From Rhodobacteraceae bacterium UBA6141 (GTDB taxonomy: Bacteria; Pseudomonadota; Alphaproteobacteria; Rhodobacterales; Rhodobacteraceae): a DNA stretch of 37,016 nt. A program made the translations under genes and the position numbers. Shown one piece after another: positions 8,495-18,439 of this stretch. The first letter of the stretch is position 1, and each line of letters starts with the position of its first letter. The stretch spans positions 1-37,016 of the forward strand of contig DIVD01000043.1 in NCBI GenBank assembly GCA_002423245.1, written 5' to 3'. Below the pieces are notes generated by a model. The model saw nothing but the letters and a program-made list of their open reading frames with translations. It ran no database searches and had not been told where the DNA came from.

Positions 8495-10609
8495 CTAGCC
8501 TTCGATCCGGTTCAGATCCGCGACCGAGAGGCAGATCGCGCGGATGCGGCTCAGCAGGTTCAGCCGGTTGCGCCGCAGCACAGCATTGTCCGAATTGACC
8601 TGCACGGCGGTGAAGAAGGCGTCGATCGGCGCGCGAAGGCCCGCCATCGCCGCCATCGCCGCGCCGAAATCCTCGGCCCGCATCGCCGGGGCGATCACCG
8701 CCTCGGCCGCATCCAGCGCCGCGAACAGCGCGCGTTCCTCATCCACTTGCGCAAACTTCACCTCGGCCCCGAACGAGTATTCCACCCCGTCCTTCGCCTC
8801 GGCCTGCGCCAGGATGTTCGCCGCCCGCCGGAAGCCCTGCAACAGGTTGGTGCCATCCTCGGTTTTCAGGAAGGCCGCCAGCGCCTCGGCCCGCCTGACC
8901 AGCAGCACAAGATCGTCATTGCCGGGCATGGCGAGGCAGGCGTCGATCACGTCATGCCGGATGCCCTGCTCGCGCAGGTGCACCTTGAGCCGGTCGTGGA
9001 AGAAGGCGAGCAGGTCGCCGCCGAGCCTGTCGCGCGCCGCGTCACCCAAGCCCGGACCATCCCCGATTTCGCGCCGCCAGTTTCTCTCAAGGCCCTGGTT
9101 GACCAGATCGCTCAGCCCAAGTCGCACCCCGTTCTCCAGCAGCAGCCGGATCACCCCGAGCGCCGCCCGGCGCAGCGCGTAGGGATCCTTGCTCCCGGTC
9201 GGCTTCTCGTCGATCGCCCAGAACCCCGCCAGCGTGTCGAGCTTGTCGGCCAGCGCCACCGCCACCGAGACCGGGGCGGTCGGCACCGCGTCCGACGGGC
9301 CCAGCGGCTGATAATGTTCCTTGCAGGCCAGCGCGACCGCTTCCGGCAGCCCCGCGGCGCGGGCGTAATGGCTGCCCATCAGCCCCTGAAGCTCGGGAAA
9401 CTCCCCCACCATCGCCGATTGCAGGTCGGCCTTGGCCACCCGCGCCGCCTCGGCGGCAAGATCGGGCGAGGCGCCGACCAGCGGCGCGATCTCGCGCGCC
9501 AGCGCCTCGATGCGGGCGATGCGGTCGGCCTGGCTGCCAAGCTTGTTGTGGAAGGTCACATGGGCAAGACCCTCGGCCATGCCTTCGAGTCCCTTGTGAA
9601 GAACGGTGCGCAAGTCGTTCTCCCAGAAGAACCTTGCGTCACTCAGCCGCGCGCGCAGCACCTTGCCGTTCCCCTGCAGGATCGTCGCCCCGTCATCGGC
9701 GGTTTCCCGGTTCGCCACGGTCACGAACCGCTCGATCCGGCCCGATACGGGGTTGCGGACGGAAAAGAACTTCTGGTGCTCCTTCATCGAGGTTTGCAGG
9801 ACCTCGGGCGGAAGCCCCAGAAATTCCTCGCCGATCTGGCCCATCAGCACGACCGGCCATTCCACCAGTCCGGCGATCTCGGCCAGCAGCGCGCGGTCCT
9901 CGACCACCTCCAGCCCCGCGGCAAAGGCGGCGCTGGTCGCATCGGCCCAGATATGCGCCTCGCGTTCGGCATGGTCCAGCACCACGAAGGCGCGCTTGAG
10001 CTTCGCCGCGTAATCCTCGAAACCCGTTACGGAAATCGGCTCCGGCGCCATGAAGCGGTGCCCCTGCGTCACGCTCCCCGCCACAAGCCCGTCAACCGTC
10101 AGCGGAACCACCTCGGCCCCCGCCTCGCCGGTCAGGATGCACAGGATGCCGTGCAGCGGGCGCACCCAGCGCAGGGAGCCCGCGCCCCAGCGCATCGACT
10201 TCGGCCAGGGAAAGCTGCGGATCGCGGCCTCCAGCACCTCGGCCACGATGGCGGCGGCGGGACGGGCCGGCCTTTCGATCACCGCGAACCAGACCTGGCC
10301 CTTCTTGTCGTCGCGCAGCTGCAACTGCTCGCGCGTCAGGCCGGTGGCGCGCAGGAAGCCCTCCAGCGCCGCCTCGGGCGCGTCGGCCTTCGGGCCCTTG
10401 CGTTCCTCGCGCAGGAGCGGGCTTTGCGCCGTCAGCCCCTGCACCGCCAGCGCGAGCCGGCGGGGGGTGGAGAACGCGGCGGCGCCGGCATAGGTCAGCC
10501 CCGCCTCGACCAGCCCGTCGGTCACCAGCCTGCGCAGATCCTCGCGGGCGCGCGCCTGCATCCGTGCCGGGATTTCCTCGGAGAAAAGTTCGATCAGAAG
10601 GTCTGGCAT
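8495..10609 (-). CDS. glyS: Glycyl-tRNA synthetase beta subunit
   Basis: Beta chain of the bacterial alpha2beta2 glycyl-tRNA synthetase, needed for tRNA-Gly recognition; 704 residues, the normal size. Recognisable segments are PDLLIELFSEEIPARMQ at the start, TPRRLALAVQGL, GSLRWVRPLHGILCIL, LPPEVLQTSMKEHQKFF, the HD-like central region with FHNKLGSQADRI and ELQGLMGSHYA, then ALADKLDTLAGFWAI and the C-terminal anticodon-binding tail. The start MPDLLIEL is chosen by homology; an in-frame ATG 51 nt upstream lies inside the preceding gene. The preceding stop and this start are separated by one base (TGACATG), so it is translated with the glyQ operon. Confidence 0.97.
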   Translation of the reverse strand: MPDLLIELFSEEIPARMQARAREDLRRLVTDGLVEAGLTYAGAAAFSTPRRLALAVQGLTAQSPLLREERKGPKADAPEAALEGFLRATGLTREQLQLRDDKKGQVWFAVIERPARPAAAIVAEVLEAAIRSFPWPKSMRWGAGSLRWVRPLHGILCILTGEAGAEVVPLTVDGLVAGSVTQGHRFMAPEPISVTGFEDYAAKLKRAFVVLDHAEREAHIWADATSAAFAAGLEVVEDRALLAEIAGLVEWPVVLMGQIGEEFLGLPPEVLQTSMKEHQKFFSVRNPVSGRIERFVTVANRETADDGATILQGNGKVLRARLSDARFFWENDLRTVLHKGLEGMAEGLAHVTFHNKLGSQADRIARIEALAREIAPLVGASPDLAAEAARVAKADLQSAMVGEFPELQGLMGSHYARAAGLPEAVALACKEHYQPLGPSDAVPTAPVSVAVALADKLDTLAGFWAIDEKPTGSKDPYALRRAALGVIRLLLENGVRLGLSDLVNQGLERNWRREIGDGPGLGDAARDRLGGDLLAFFHDRLKVHLREQGIRHDVIDACLAMPGNDDLVLLVRRAEALAAFLKTEDGTNLLQGFRRAANILAQAEAKDGVEYSFGAEVKFAQVDEERALFAALDAAEAVIAPAMRAEDFGAAMAAMAGLRAPIDAFFTAVQVNSDNAVLRRNRLNLLSRIRAICLSVADLNRIEG

Positions 10610-10610
10610 G

Positions 10611-11087
10611 TCACTTTTCCAGGGACTCGTTGAGCTGGTTCCAGGCATAGGCGCGGCCATCGGGGAAGATGGCGACGACCCGGTCCACGCCCGGACGGAT
10701 GTCTGCCTCGGACAGGAACGCCACCGCCTCGCCCGTTTCCAGCGCCTCGCCGATGCGGTTCGCGTCGAAACAGTCGAACCAGCGCGGCGCGATCAGCGGG
10801 GTCGGCGCGTCATAGACCTGATAGGTCTCGGTCAGCAGCGCAAGGCTCATCGGCGTGTGAAAGCAGCCGCGAAAGCGCAGGGGCGAGGTGTCGGCGTCGA
10901 TCCCCTCGAAGGCGTCGGCCAGGATCGGTTCCGGACGGCCGCTGGCCAGCGAGGTCAGCCGCAGTTCCGCCGCCGGCGCGTTGGCCGGGATCGGCCGGTA
11001 GTAGCCATAGACCTGCAGGTAATAGAGCAGCGCGCCCGCGACCGCCGCCGTCACCACGATGAAGCCCCCGACGATCTTGCCATTCAC
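10611..11087 (-). CDS. Small membrane-anchored protein between glyQ and glyS (DUF6446-like)
   Basis: A 158-residue protein with one N-terminal membrane segment (KIVGGFIVVTAAVAGALLYYL) followed by a soluble, probably periplasmic domain with two cysteines (FRGCFHTP and WFDCFDANRIGEALE). The family, which I recall as DUF6446, sits between glyQ and glyS in Rhodobacterales, but its function is not known. The start is a GTG that overlaps the glyQ stop (GTGA) with GAGG 8 nt upstream. Its stop lies one base before the glyS ATG, so the three genes are tightly coupled. A link to translation is suggested only by position. Confidence 0.8.
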   Translation of the reverse strand: MNGKIVGGFIVVTAAVAGALLYYLQVYGYYRPIPANAPAAELRLTSLASGRPEPILADAFEGIDADTSPLRFRGCFHTPMSLALLTETYQVYDAPTPLIAPRWFDCFDANRIGEALETGEAVAFLSEADIRPGVDRVVAIFPDGRAYAWNQLNESLEK

Positions 11088-12022
11088 GCTGCGACCTCGG
11101 CTGCCGGGCTGTTGCCGCCGGCCTCGGTTGTCACGAAGGCATCGGCACATGCTTTCGCGAGCGCGCGCACCCGGCCGATATAGGCCTGCCGCTCTGTCAC
11201 CGAAATCACGCCGCGCGCGTCCAGCAGGTTGAACAGGTGGCTGGCCTTGATGCACTGGTCATAGGCCGGATGCGCCATGACGATGGCCCGCCCGGCGCTG
11301 TCCTGCACCGGCGCGGCGAGGATGCGCCGGCATTCCGCCTCGGCATCCTCGAAATGCGACAGCAGCATCGCGGTATCGGCCTGCTCGAAGTTCCAGCGGC
11401 TGTATTCCCGTTCGGTCTGCCGGAACACGTCGCCATAGCTCAGCGCGATCGGCGCCTGCGGGTCGTTGTAGGGCATGTCCATGACGTGATCCACGCCCAG
11501 CACATACATCGCCAGCCGCTCGAGCCCATAGGTCAGCTCGCCCGAGACGGGGCGGCAGTCATGCCCGCCGACCTGCTGGAAATAGGTGAACTGGCTGACC
11601 TCCATCCCGTCGCACCAGACCTCCCAGCCAAGGCCCCATGCGCCAAGGGTCGGGCTTTCCCAGTCATCCTCGACAAAGCGGATGTCATGCAGCGCAAGGT
11701 CGATGCCGATGGCGGCGAGGCTGCCGAGGTAAAGCTGTTGCAGGTCCGGCGGCGAGGGTTTGATCAGCACCTGGAACTGGTAGTAGTGCTGCAGCCGGTT
11801 CGGATTCTCGCCATAGCGCCCGTCGGTCGGGCGGCGCGAGGGCTGGACATAGGCCGCGGCCCAGGGGCGGGTCCCGAGCGCGCGCAGCGTGGTCGCCGGG
11901 TGGAAGGTGCCCGCGCCCACCTCCATGTCATAGGGCTGCAACAGGGCGCAGCCCTTGCCGGCCCAGTAGCTCTGAAGGCGCAGGATGATCTCCTGGAAGG
12001 AACGGGGGGCCATGTCGGTCAT
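11084..12022 (-). CDS. glyQ: Glycyl-tRNA synthetase alpha subunit
   Basis: Catalytic class II chain of the heterotetrameric glycyl-tRNA synthetase; 312 residues. It shows the family-diagnostic opening SFQEIILRLQSYWAGKGCALLQPYD, then VGAGTFHPATTLRALG, AYVQPSRRPTDGRYGENPNRLQHYYQFQV in successive motifs, and GWEVWCDGMEVSQFTYFQQ. MTDMAPRSF is used as the start by homology. It is the first gene of glyQ-small membrane protein-glyS. I looked for a T-box-like leader upstream and saw none. The gap to the divergent pseudo-protease gene (12023-12262) must hold both promoters, but no convincing -35/-10 pair was found. Confidence 0.97.
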   Translation of the reverse strand: MTDMAPRSFQEIILRLQSYWAGKGCALLQPYDMEVGAGTFHPATTLRALGTRPWAAAYVQPSRRPTDGRYGENPNRLQHYYQFQVLIKPSPPDLQQLYLGSLAAIGIDLALHDIRFVEDDWESPTLGAWGLGWEVWCDGMEVSQFTYFQQVGGHDCRPVSGELTYGLERLAMYVLGVDHVMDMPYNDPQAPIALSYGDVFRQTEREYSRWNFEQADTAMLLSHFEDAEAECRRILAAPVQDSAGRAIVMAHPAYDQCIKASHLFNLLDARGVISVTERQAYIGRVRALAKACADAFVTTEAGGNSPAAEVAA

Positions 12023-12208
12023 CTTCGGTCTCCGGGCGGGCCCTTGCCGCCGGCGCATGGCGATGCGGCACGGCGCGGGGCGCGCGTTCTCAATAGGCAA
12101 CAGGGGCGGGGTGGTCAATCAGCCCCCCGCGCGAAATTGAACTCCTGGGCCTTGACCTCTCTGTTACCTTCCCCGAAGGGAATCGCTGAGGATTTCTGCG
12201 AACAATTT

Positions 12209-12290
12209 CTGCGGGGTGCGGGCGGGATGAGACGGGCGGGCAGGTTGCGGGGGGCGGGCGGGATGCGGGGGGCGGGTGTGCGGGTTTGCC
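12209..12290 (+). other. G-run-rich segment over the start of the pseudo-protease gene
   Basis: The plus strand carries about ten closely spaced runs of three to six G, including two copies of GCGGGGGGCGGG at 12247 and 12265. The spacing would allow a G-quadruplex in the mRNA around the initiation codon. It also creates two in-frame start candidates (12227 and 12263). Whether the part before 12263 is leader or coding cannot be decided from sequence alone. Confidence 0.4.
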
Positions 12291-14095
12291 TGGTGGCCAT
12301 GCTCGCGGTTGCCTCGCTGCTATCGGTGCGGGGGGCGGCGGCCCAGGACGCCGCTCGCGGCCCCGCCCGGGGTGCCTATGTGCAGATCGAGGCGCAGCCG
12401 AGCCTCGCGGCGGCGGAAGACCGGCTGCGCGCCTATTCCGGCCTGTTCCCCGAGGTGGCGGGCTTTGCGATGGATACCGGCTGGTACGCGATCGCGCTTG
12501 GCCCCTTCACGCCCGAAGAGGCAGAGCGCCAGCTTGCGCTGCTGCGCGGCGAGCGGATGATCCCGGCGGACAGCTACCTTGCCGATACCCGCCGTTTCCG
12601 CCGGCAGTTCTGGCCGGTGGGCGCGGCCGGGGTCCTCGGCGGGGCGGCGCTGCCCGGAACGGCGCTTCCGGGCACCGCGCTGCCGGACACACGGCTTTCC
12701 GCGGCGGCCCTGCCCCCCGCCGAAGCAGCCGCCGCCGCCGCCCCCGCGCCGCTGCTGGTGGAGCCCGAGGAGACGCTGCAACAGGCCCGCGCCGGCGAGG
12801 CGGCGCTGACCGGCGAGGAACGGCAGTTGTTGCAGACCGCGCTGCAATGGCAAGGCTTCTACAGCGCCGCGATCGACGGCGCCTTCGGCCCCGGCACCCG
12901 CGCCAGCATGGCGGCCTGGCAGGCGGCGGCGGGGCATGAGCCGACCGGCGTGCTGACCACCCGGCAGCGCGAGGAACTGGTTGCGGCCTACCGCGCCGAG
13001 CAGGCCGCGCTCGGGCTCGGGACGGTGACGGATACCGAGGCGGGGATCGAGGTCACGCTGCCGACCGCGCTGGTGGAATTTTCCCGCTACGAGCCGCCTT
13101 TCGTGCATTATGCCGAAAGGGCCGGCTCGGGGGTGCAGGTGGTCCTGATCTCGCAGCAGGGCGATGCCGCCACGCTGGCCGGCCTCTATGAGCTTCTGCA
13201 GACGCTGGAGGCGATCCCGCTGGAGGGGCCGCGCGCGCTTGGCCGCACGTCCTTCACCATCGAGGGCAGCAGCCCTTCGCGGCAGAGCCATGCGCAGGCA
13301 GAGCTGCGCGGCGGGCTGATCAAGGGATTCATCGTGACCTGGACCCCGCAGAACGCGGGCCCGATGCCGCGGGTGGTCGAGGCGATGAAGGCCTCGTTCC
13401 GCGGGATCGGCGAGCGGGCGCTGGATGCCTCGCTGGGGGTGCCCTCGACGCAAAGCGCGGCGGCGCTGATGGCGGGGCTGGAGGTGCGGCGGCCGGCGCT
13501 GGCGCGCACGGGCTTCTATCTGGACGGCGCGGGCACGGTGGTGACGACGGCCGAGGTGGTCGCCTCGTGCAGCCGCATCACGCTTGACGGCGGGATCGAG
13601 GCGGCGGTGGCCTTCCTGGACGAGGCGGCGGGCGTGGCGGTGCTCCGGCCCGCGAAGCGGCTCGCGCCGCCCGCGACGGCCGCGTTCCGCTCCGCGCCGC
13701 TGCGCGGGGGGAGCGAGGTGGCGGTTGCGGGTTTCGCCTATGCCGAGGTGCTCGACGCGCCGGTGATGACCTTCGGCACGCTGGCCGAGGCGCGGGGCCT
13801 GAACGGCGAGCCGGAGCTTCAGCGCCTGGCGCTGGCGGCGCTGCCCGGCGATGCGGGCGGGCCGGTGGTCGATGCCAGCGGCGCGGTGGCGGGGATGCTG
13901 CTGCCGCGCGCAACTCCGGGCGGGCGGGTGCTGCCCGCCGATGTCAGCTTTGCGCTGGACGGCGGCACGCTGGCGACGCTGCTGGCCGCGAACGGCTTCG
14001 CCCCCGCCCCCAGCACCCAGGCCGGCGCCATGGCGGCCGAGGACCTGACCGACCACTCGCTGAAAATGACGGTGCTGGTCTCCTGCTGGGAGTGA
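12263..14095 (+). CDS. Secreted trypsin-like pseudo-protease with SPOR-like and peptidoglycan-binding domains
   Basis: A 610-residue exported protein. A signal peptide (VRVCLVAMLAVASLLSVRG, cleavage near AAAQ) is followed by a SPOR-like repeat (GAYVQIEAQPSLAAAEDRL to FRRQFWP), an Ala/Pro linker, a peptidoglycan-binding type 1 domain (LLQTALQWQGFYSAAIDGAF, FGPGTRASMAAWQ), a middle region, and a C-terminal trypsin-like domain. The protease is apparently dead: the histidine motif TAAH reads TTAEVVAS and the serine motif GDSGG reads LPGDAGGPVVD. It therefore more likely binds septal or cell-wall material or acts as a scaffold in the periplasm. An upstream ATG at 12227 would add 12 residues. A strong terminator follows the gene. 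Confidence 0.78.
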   Translation: MRGAGVRVCLVAMLAVASLLSVRGAAAQDAARGPARGAYVQIEAQPSLAAAEDRLRAYSGLFPEVAGFAMDTGWYAIALGPFTPEEAERQLALLRGERMIPADSYLADTRRFRRQFWPVGAAGVLGGAALPGTALPGTALPDTRLSAAALPPAEAAAAAAPAPLLVEPEETLQQARAGEAALTGEERQLLQTALQWQGFYSAAIDGAFGPGTRASMAAWQAAAGHEPTGVLTTRQREELVAAYRAEQAALGLGTVTDTEAGIEVTLPTALVEFSRYEPPFVHYAERAGSGVQVVLISQQGDAATLAGLYELLQTLEAIPLEGPRALGRTSFTIEGSSPSRQSHAQAELRGGLIKGFIVTWTPQNAGPMPRVVEAMKASFRGIGERALDASLGVPSTQSAAALMAGLEVRRPALARTGFYLDGAGTVVTTAEVVASCSRITLDGGIEAAVAFLDEAAGVAVLRPAKRLAPPATAAFRSAPLRGGSEVAVAGFAYAEVLDAPVMTFGTLAEARGLNGEPELQRLALAALPGDAGGPVVDASGAVAGMLLPRATPGGRVLPADVSFALDGGTLATLLAANGFAPAPSTQAGAMAAEDLTDHSLKMTVLVSCWE

Positions 14096-14161
14096 GGCGG
14101 AGCGACCTGCCCGCCGCTCCCGCTCCTCCGGCCCTCGGCGGCGGCCTCGGGCGTTCGCGGG

Positions 14162-14190
14162 GCAAAGGCTCCACTGGAGCCTTTGCTTTT
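14162..14190 (+). terminator. Rho-independent terminator after the pseudo-protease gene
   Basis: A perfect 11-bp stem (GCAAAGGCTCC / GGAGCCTTTGC) with a 3-nt loop is followed directly by TTTT on the plus strand. On the minus strand no T-run follows, so it serves the plus-strand gene. It lies 5 bp from the end of the convergent trkH gene. Confidence 0.9.
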
Positions 14191-14195
14191 CCCGC

Positions 14196-15644
14196 TCACC
14201 CCCGCCAGAACCTTGGCATCAGCAGGACGAACACCGACAGCAGTTCCAGCCGGCCAAGGAACATGCCCGCGATCATCACCCATTTGGCGCTGTCCGGAAA
14301 CCCGTGCATCGCGCCCGTCGCCCCCACCTCCGGCCCCCAGGCCGGGCCGATATTGGCGATGGAGGTCCAGGCGGCCGTCATCGCGGTCTGGCTGGCAAGC
14401 CCGGTCAGCGACAGCGCCACGATCAGCACGCCGAAGCTCACCATGAACAGCGTGAAGAACGCCATGACCGAGCTCAGCACCTCGGCATCCACCACCCGCC
14501 CGCCCAGACGGATCGGCTGCACCCGGTGCGGGCTGTGCAGGCGCCGGATCTGCGCCCGGATCGCGCCCAGCAGGATCAGCCAGCGGAACACCTTGATCGA
14601 GCAGACGGTGGAGGAGGAGCAGCCCCCCACCAGCCCCATCACCACCAGAGCCACCAGCGCCATCTCTCCCCAGGCCGTTACGTCGCCCAGCGAAAAGCCT
14701 GTGCCGGTGAAGACGGATATGACGTTGAACACCGTCTCGCGCAGGACCGGCAGCAGCGGCAGGTCCTGCCGCAGCACCCGGTAGGCGACCAGCGCCGCCA
14801 CGCCATAGCCCGTCCAGCGCAGGAAGGCGCGCACCTGCACATCGCGCAGCATCGGCCCGCCCTGCCCCTGGGCCAGCTGCACATAGCGGATGAAGGGCAG
14901 CGAGGCGAGGATCATGAACCCCGACCCCGCCACCGCCGCACCGGCCGTCAGCCCGCCAAAGCTCGCGTCATGGGAGGAGAAGCCCCCCGTCGAGACCGTG
15001 GTCAGGGCATGCATCACCGCATCGAAGGCCGAGAGCCCCAGCAGCGCATAGGCCGTGCCGCAGGCGATGGTCAGCGCAAGATAGACGCGGATCAGCGCGA
15101 CCGAGATGTCCATCGCCCGCGGCAGGATCTTGCCCAGCGTGTCGAACCCCTCGGACCGGAAGAACTGCATCCCGCCGACCTTCATCACCGGCAGGAAGAT
15201 CATCGCCACGATGACGATGCCAAGCCCGCCCAGCCATTGCAGCAGCCCGCGCCACAGGTTCGTCCCCATCGGCAGCCCGTCCAGCCCGACGATCACCGTG
15301 GCGCCCGTCGTCGTCACCCCCGACATCGCCTCGAAATAGGCATCGGTGAAGCCCATCCCCGGCGCGCCCAGCATCAGCGGCAGCGATCCGAACAGCGGCA
15401 CCGTCAGCCAGATCCCCGCGGTCAGCACGAAGCTTTGATGCACGCTCAGCGCCCGGCCAAGGCTGTTGCGGCAGGCCAGCGCCAGAAATCCGCCCGCCGC
15501 CCCGGTGACGATCGCGCTTTCGAGGAAGGCGAACCAGTGCGGATCGTCCCGCGCCAGATCCACCGCCATCGGGATCAGCATCACCGCCCCCAGCGTGGCG
15601 ATCAGGAGGCCGATGACATATCCGACGGGGCGCAGCTCGATCAT
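14196..15644 (-). CDS. trkH: TrkH/KtrB family potassium uptake protein (copy 1)
   Basis: Polytopic membrane pore subunit for K+ uptake, normally gated by a TrkA-type NAD-binding protein that is not in this window; 482 residues. The four pore loops are visible: GVTTTGATVI, TVSTGGFSSHD, SVFTGTGFSLG and SIANIGPAWGP, with one filter glycine in each. It ends LSVFVLLMPRFWRG. It is a divergent tandem paralogue of the equally long gene upstream (15745-17193): both open with LRPVGYxIG and share GGMQFFRxEGFDTLGKILPR. This copy has CSSSTVCSIKVFR where the other has CSGSSGAGLSVFR. The genes are 100 bp apart and probably co-transcribed. Confidence 0.94.
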   Translation of the reverse strand: MIELRPVGYVIGLLIATLGAVMLIPMAVDLARDDPHWFAFLESAIVTGAAGGFLALACRNSLGRALSVHQSFVLTAGIWLTVPLFGSLPLMLGAPGMGFTDAYFEAMSGVTTTGATVIVGLDGLPMGTNLWRGLLQWLGGLGIVIVAMIFLPVMKVGGMQFFRSEGFDTLGKILPRAMDISVALIRVYLALTIACGTAYALLGLSAFDAVMHALTTVSTGGFSSHDASFGGLTAGAAVAGSGFMILASLPFIRYVQLAQGQGGPMLRDVQVRAFLRWTGYGVAALVAYRVLRQDLPLLPVLRETVFNVISVFTGTGFSLGDVTAWGEMALVALVVMGLVGGCSSSTVCSIKVFRWLILLGAIRAQIRRLHSPHRVQPIRLGGRVVDAEVLSSVMAFFTLFMVSFGVLIVALSLTGLASQTAMTAAWTSIANIGPAWGPEVGATGAMHGFPDSAKWVMIAGMFLGRLELLSVFVLLMPRFWRG

Positions 15645-15662
15645 GGCCGAGGCTTGGCCGCG

Positions 15663-15688
15663 CCGCGCCGGCCTGTCAAGCGGCGCGG
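15663..15688. other. Inverted repeat between the two trkH genes
   Basis: CCGCGCCG and CGGCGCGG form a perfect 8-bp stem around a 10-nt loop in the 100-bp spacer, just upstream of trkH copy 1. No T-run follows on either strand. It could stall or protect mRNA between the two genes; no function can be assigned. Confidence 0.4.
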
Positions 15689-15744
15689 GGCGCCCCTCCC
15701 CGCTTGCCAGTCTTGCTGGCAGCGCCCCCCCCGTCCCTGCCCCC

Positions 15745-17193
15745 TCACTGGCGCCAGAATCGCGGCAGCACCAGCACGAACACCGACAGCAGCGCCAGCC
15801 GGCCCATCAGCATCGCCAGGATCATCACCCATTTCGCCGCATCGGGAAAATCGACGAAGGTGCCCGTGCGCGCCAGCATCGGGCCAAATCCGTAGCCGAT
15901 ATTGCCGATCGACGTCCAGATCCCGAACAGCGCCGATTCCATGTCGACGGCGAAGAAGGTCAACAGCACGCTCAGCACCCCAAGGGTGATGACATAGCCG
16001 TAGATATACATGACCAGCGCGTTCATCGTGTCCTCGTCCACGCTGCGCCCGTCGTATTTCACCAGCGCCACCCGGTGCGGCGCGTGCAGGCGGCGGATCT
16101 GCGCGACCACCACCTGCCCCATAAGCTGCACCCGGAACACGCTCAGCCCCGCGCCGCTCGATCCCGAACAGGCACCTATGATGCCGATCCAGAACCCGAC
16201 GACCATGATGAACGAGCCCCATTCGGGAAAGCTGCCGGAAAAGAACCCGCTGGAGGAGAAGATCGAGACGAGGTTGAACAGCGCCTCGCGGAAGGCCGGC
16301 TCGGGCGCCATGTCGCTGGTGGCGACGCGCCAGATCGTCACGGACCCCACCACATAGCAGATCCAGCGCAGATAGGCGCGCACCTGCGGGTCGCGCCACA
16401 GGGGGCGGGCAGAGCCGCTCAGCAGTTGCACATAGCGGATATAGGGAATGCTGCCGAGGATCATGAACACCGCCCCGGCATATTGCCCGGCGCCCTGATA
16501 CTTGTTGAACGAAAGATCCGAGGACGAGAAGCCGCCCGTGGCGATGGTCGCCATCGCATTCACCGTCGCGTCGAGCGGCGTCATCCCGATCGACAGATAG
16601 ACCAGCCCGCAGACCAGCGTCAGCCCGGCATAGACCTGCGCGAGCGAGCGGGCGATATCGCTCGCGCGGGGCAGGATCTTTCCCAGCGTGTCGAAGCCCT
16701 CGGTGCGGAAGAACTGCATCCCGCCGACGCGCATCACCGGCAGGAAGATCATCACGACGAAGGCGATGCCCAGCCCGCCGGCCCAGTTCAGCATGCCGCG
16801 CCAGAGGTTCAGCCCCGGCGGAAAGTCGTCGAGCCCCACGAAGACCGTCGATCCGGTGGTGGTGATCCCCGACACCGCCTCGAAATAGGCGTCGGTGAAC
16901 CCTGCCCGCGGCCCGCCCAGCATGAAGGGCAACGCCCCGAACAGCGGCAGGAAGGCCCAGATGCCGACGGTCAGCACGAAGGCCTGCCGCACCGTCAGGC
17001 TGCGTCCCAGCCGGTTGCCGGTCGCCAGCGCGAGGAACACCCCCGCCGAGCCGCTGATGAAGGCGCTTTCGAGGAACGACCACCAGTTCGGATCGCCGCT
17101 CAGCGCATCGACCAGCAACGGCACCAGCATCAGCACGCCGAGCACCGCAAGCATGACGCCGATGATATAGCCCACAGGGCGCAGGTCGAGCAT
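15745..17193 (-). CDS. trkH: TrkH/KtrB family potassium uptake protein (copy 2)
   Basis: Second K+ uptake pore subunit, also 482 residues, beginning MLDLRPVGYIIGVML. The four pore loops read GITTTGSTVF, TIATGGFSSSD, SIFSSSGFFSG and SIGNIGYGFGP. The third loop has FSSSGFF where the neighbour keeps the more usual FTGTGFS, so ion selectivity or affinity may differ between the copies. It ends LSVFVLVLPRFWRQ. ATG 17193 is chosen over one 39 nt upstream because it aligns with the start of the neighbouring paralogue. It lies about 100 bp downstream of folE2 on the same strand. Confidence 0.94.
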   Translation of the reverse strand: MLDLRPVGYIIGVMLAVLGVLMLVPLLVDALSGDPNWWSFLESAFISGSAGVFLALATGNRLGRSLTVRQAFVLTVGIWAFLPLFGALPFMLGGPRAGFTDAYFEAVSGITTTGSTVFVGLDDFPPGLNLWRGMLNWAGGLGIAFVVMIFLPVMRVGGMQFFRTEGFDTLGKILPRASDIARSLAQVYAGLTLVCGLVYLSIGMTPLDATVNAMATIATGGFSSSDLSFNKYQGAGQYAGAVFMILGSIPYIRYVQLLSGSARPLWRDPQVRAYLRWICYVVGSVTIWRVATSDMAPEPAFREALFNLVSIFSSSGFFSGSFPEWGSFIMVVGFWIGIIGACSGSSGAGLSVFRVQLMGQVVVAQIRRLHAPHRVALVKYDGRSVDEDTMNALVMYIYGYVITLGVLSVLLTFFAVDMESALFGIWTSIGNIGYGFGPMLARTGTFVDFPDAAKWVMILAMLMGRLALLSVFVLVLPRFWRQ

Positions 17194-17292
17194 GATGGCA
17201 CGAGGCTTCGCCGCACTGCGGCCAACTGTCAAGCCGGGCGAGGCGCGGACATCATGGATCGGACGCGCGGGTGGCGGCCGGGCAGCATCTGC

Positions 17293-18393
<1,101 letters not shown>

Positions 18394-18439
18394 CACGCCG
18401 TTCCCCTTGCCGCCGGTCCCGCCTGACATGCCGCGCTCC

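Noticed and set aside
4729..8598. A 1289-codon open frame on the plus strand across folP/folB/PPDK-like genes
   Set aside because: It is antisense to well-supported genes, very rich in Arg, His, Gln and Pro, and shows no domain. Long spurious frames are expected in DNA of this GC content; the same applies to the plus-strand frames at 2709-3785, 8747-10633, 15466-18426 and 28972-30600.
11237..12262. Long in-frame extension upstream of the pseudo-protease gene
   Set aside because: It runs antisense through glyQ and has no family resemblance; the signal peptide after 12263 marks the real N-terminus.
12023..12262. T-box leader or clear sigma70 promoter upstream of glyQ, and a promoter for the pseudo-protease gene
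   Set aside because: No specifier loop or T-box sequence. TTGAAC and TTGACC hexamers near 12140-12160 have no -10 at an acceptable spacing.
15705..15721. TGCCAG-N5-CTGGCA as terminator of the trkH copy 2 gene
   Set aside because: Only a 6-bp stem with no T-run on either strand.
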